A stretch of 6,041 nucleotides of DNA, taken from Oscillospiraceae bacterium (lineage in GTDB: Bacteria; Bacillota; Clostridia; Oscillospirales; Acutalibacteraceae). The position numbers were made by a program, and so were the translations under genes. A model generated the notes under the pieces. That model was given only the letters and a program-made list of their open reading frames with translations, was not told where the DNA came from and did not search any database. The stretch spans positions 1 to 6,041 of the forward strand of contig CADBMQ010000079.1 of the NCBI GenBank assembly GCA_902795765.1, written 5' to 3'. Shown piece by piece: positions 5,811 to 6,041 of the stretch. Positions within the stretch are counted from its first letter, which is position 1. Each line of letters begins with the position of its first letter.

Positions 5811-6041
5811 ATGATAAAAATACTATTTGTGATTGAAAATTTGTCTGATGGCGGAGCAGAAATGGTACTTCGAAATTTAGTAAATAATATGAATCAGTCT
5901 GAATTTGATATTACTGTAATGACAACATTTCCTGTTGATTCAAAAAAGTATCTTGCCGAAGGAATAAAATTTAAATCGCTTTATAAAAAATATAGTAAAT
6001 TTAATTATACAAAATATAGAGTAGAGTCTGCATTGGGAATA
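5811..6041 (+). CDS. N-terminal part of a third GT4-like glycosyltransferase (cut by window edge)
   Basis: ATG at 5811 opens a frame with no stop through the last base, 77 codons. It lies four bases after the TGA of the EpsF-like gene, so translation is likely coupled; only a weak GAGTGA site at 5801-5806 lies before it. The visible protein has a first strand MIKILFVIENL (1-11) followed by SDGGAEMVLRNLV (12-24), the Gly-Gly-Ala-Glu loop common at the N-terminus of GT4 enzymes and matching MNVGGIENQL in the previous gene. The catalytic donor domain is beyond the edge, so the family call rests on the first 25 residues. Composition is AT-rich like the preceding gene, suggesting that the two were acquired together. 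Confidence 0.82.
   Translation, partial: MIKILFVIENLSDGGAEMVLRNLVNNMNQSEFDITVMTTFPVDSKKYLAEGIKFKSLYKKYSKFNYTKYRVESALGI

Noticed and set aside
4683..5885. Possible recent duplication of the EpsF-like gene to give the last, partial gene
   Set aside because: Both share only the general GT4 loop with Gly-Gly and Glu; surrounding residues and bases differ, so a recent tandem copy is not supported by the visible part.

Overview
The window is one stretch of a cell-surface polysaccharide (capsule or exopolysaccharide) gene cluster. All six complete genes and a seventh cut off by the right edge lie on the + strand, with gaps of only 4 to 37 bases. The sequence fits a low-to-moderate GC Gram-positive anaerobe of the Clostridia type: a perfect SigA consensus promoter, purine-rich Shine-Dalgarno sites, two GTG starts, and protein types like those of Bacillus and Clostridia eps/cps loci. 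The taxonomic call is inference; no marker gene is present.

Layout: a promoter (6-34) and a leader of about 57 bases come first. A small PglC-type phosphoglycosyl transferase (99-704) follows and would place the first sugar-phosphate on undecaprenyl phosphate. Next are two metabolic genes unusual among glycosyltransferases: an HpcH/HpaI-family aldolase (742-1605) and a D-2-hydroxyacid dehydrogenase (1621-2517). Then come a GT4 glycosyltransferase of EpsD type (2542-3666), a GT2 glycosyltransferase (3685-4656, start moved to a GTG with a good ribosome binding site), a second GT4 of EpsF type (4667-5806), and the N-terminal 77 codons of a third GT4-like enzyme (5811 to the edge).

Working model: the phosphoglycosyl transferase starts a lipid-linked repeat unit and the GTs extend it. 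The aldolase and dehydrogenase may make or process a 2-oxo/2-hydroxy acid used as a precursor or decoration; this last step is a hypothesis. No Wzx flippase, Wzy polymerase, chain-length regulator, terminator, RNA gene, mobile element, CRISPR array or long repeat is visible. Base composition and arginine codon choice change sharply between the EpsD-type gene and the EpsF-type gene, suggesting a mosaic cluster. I see no clear case for a wholly new system; the aldolase/dehydrogenase pair is the most interesting part.
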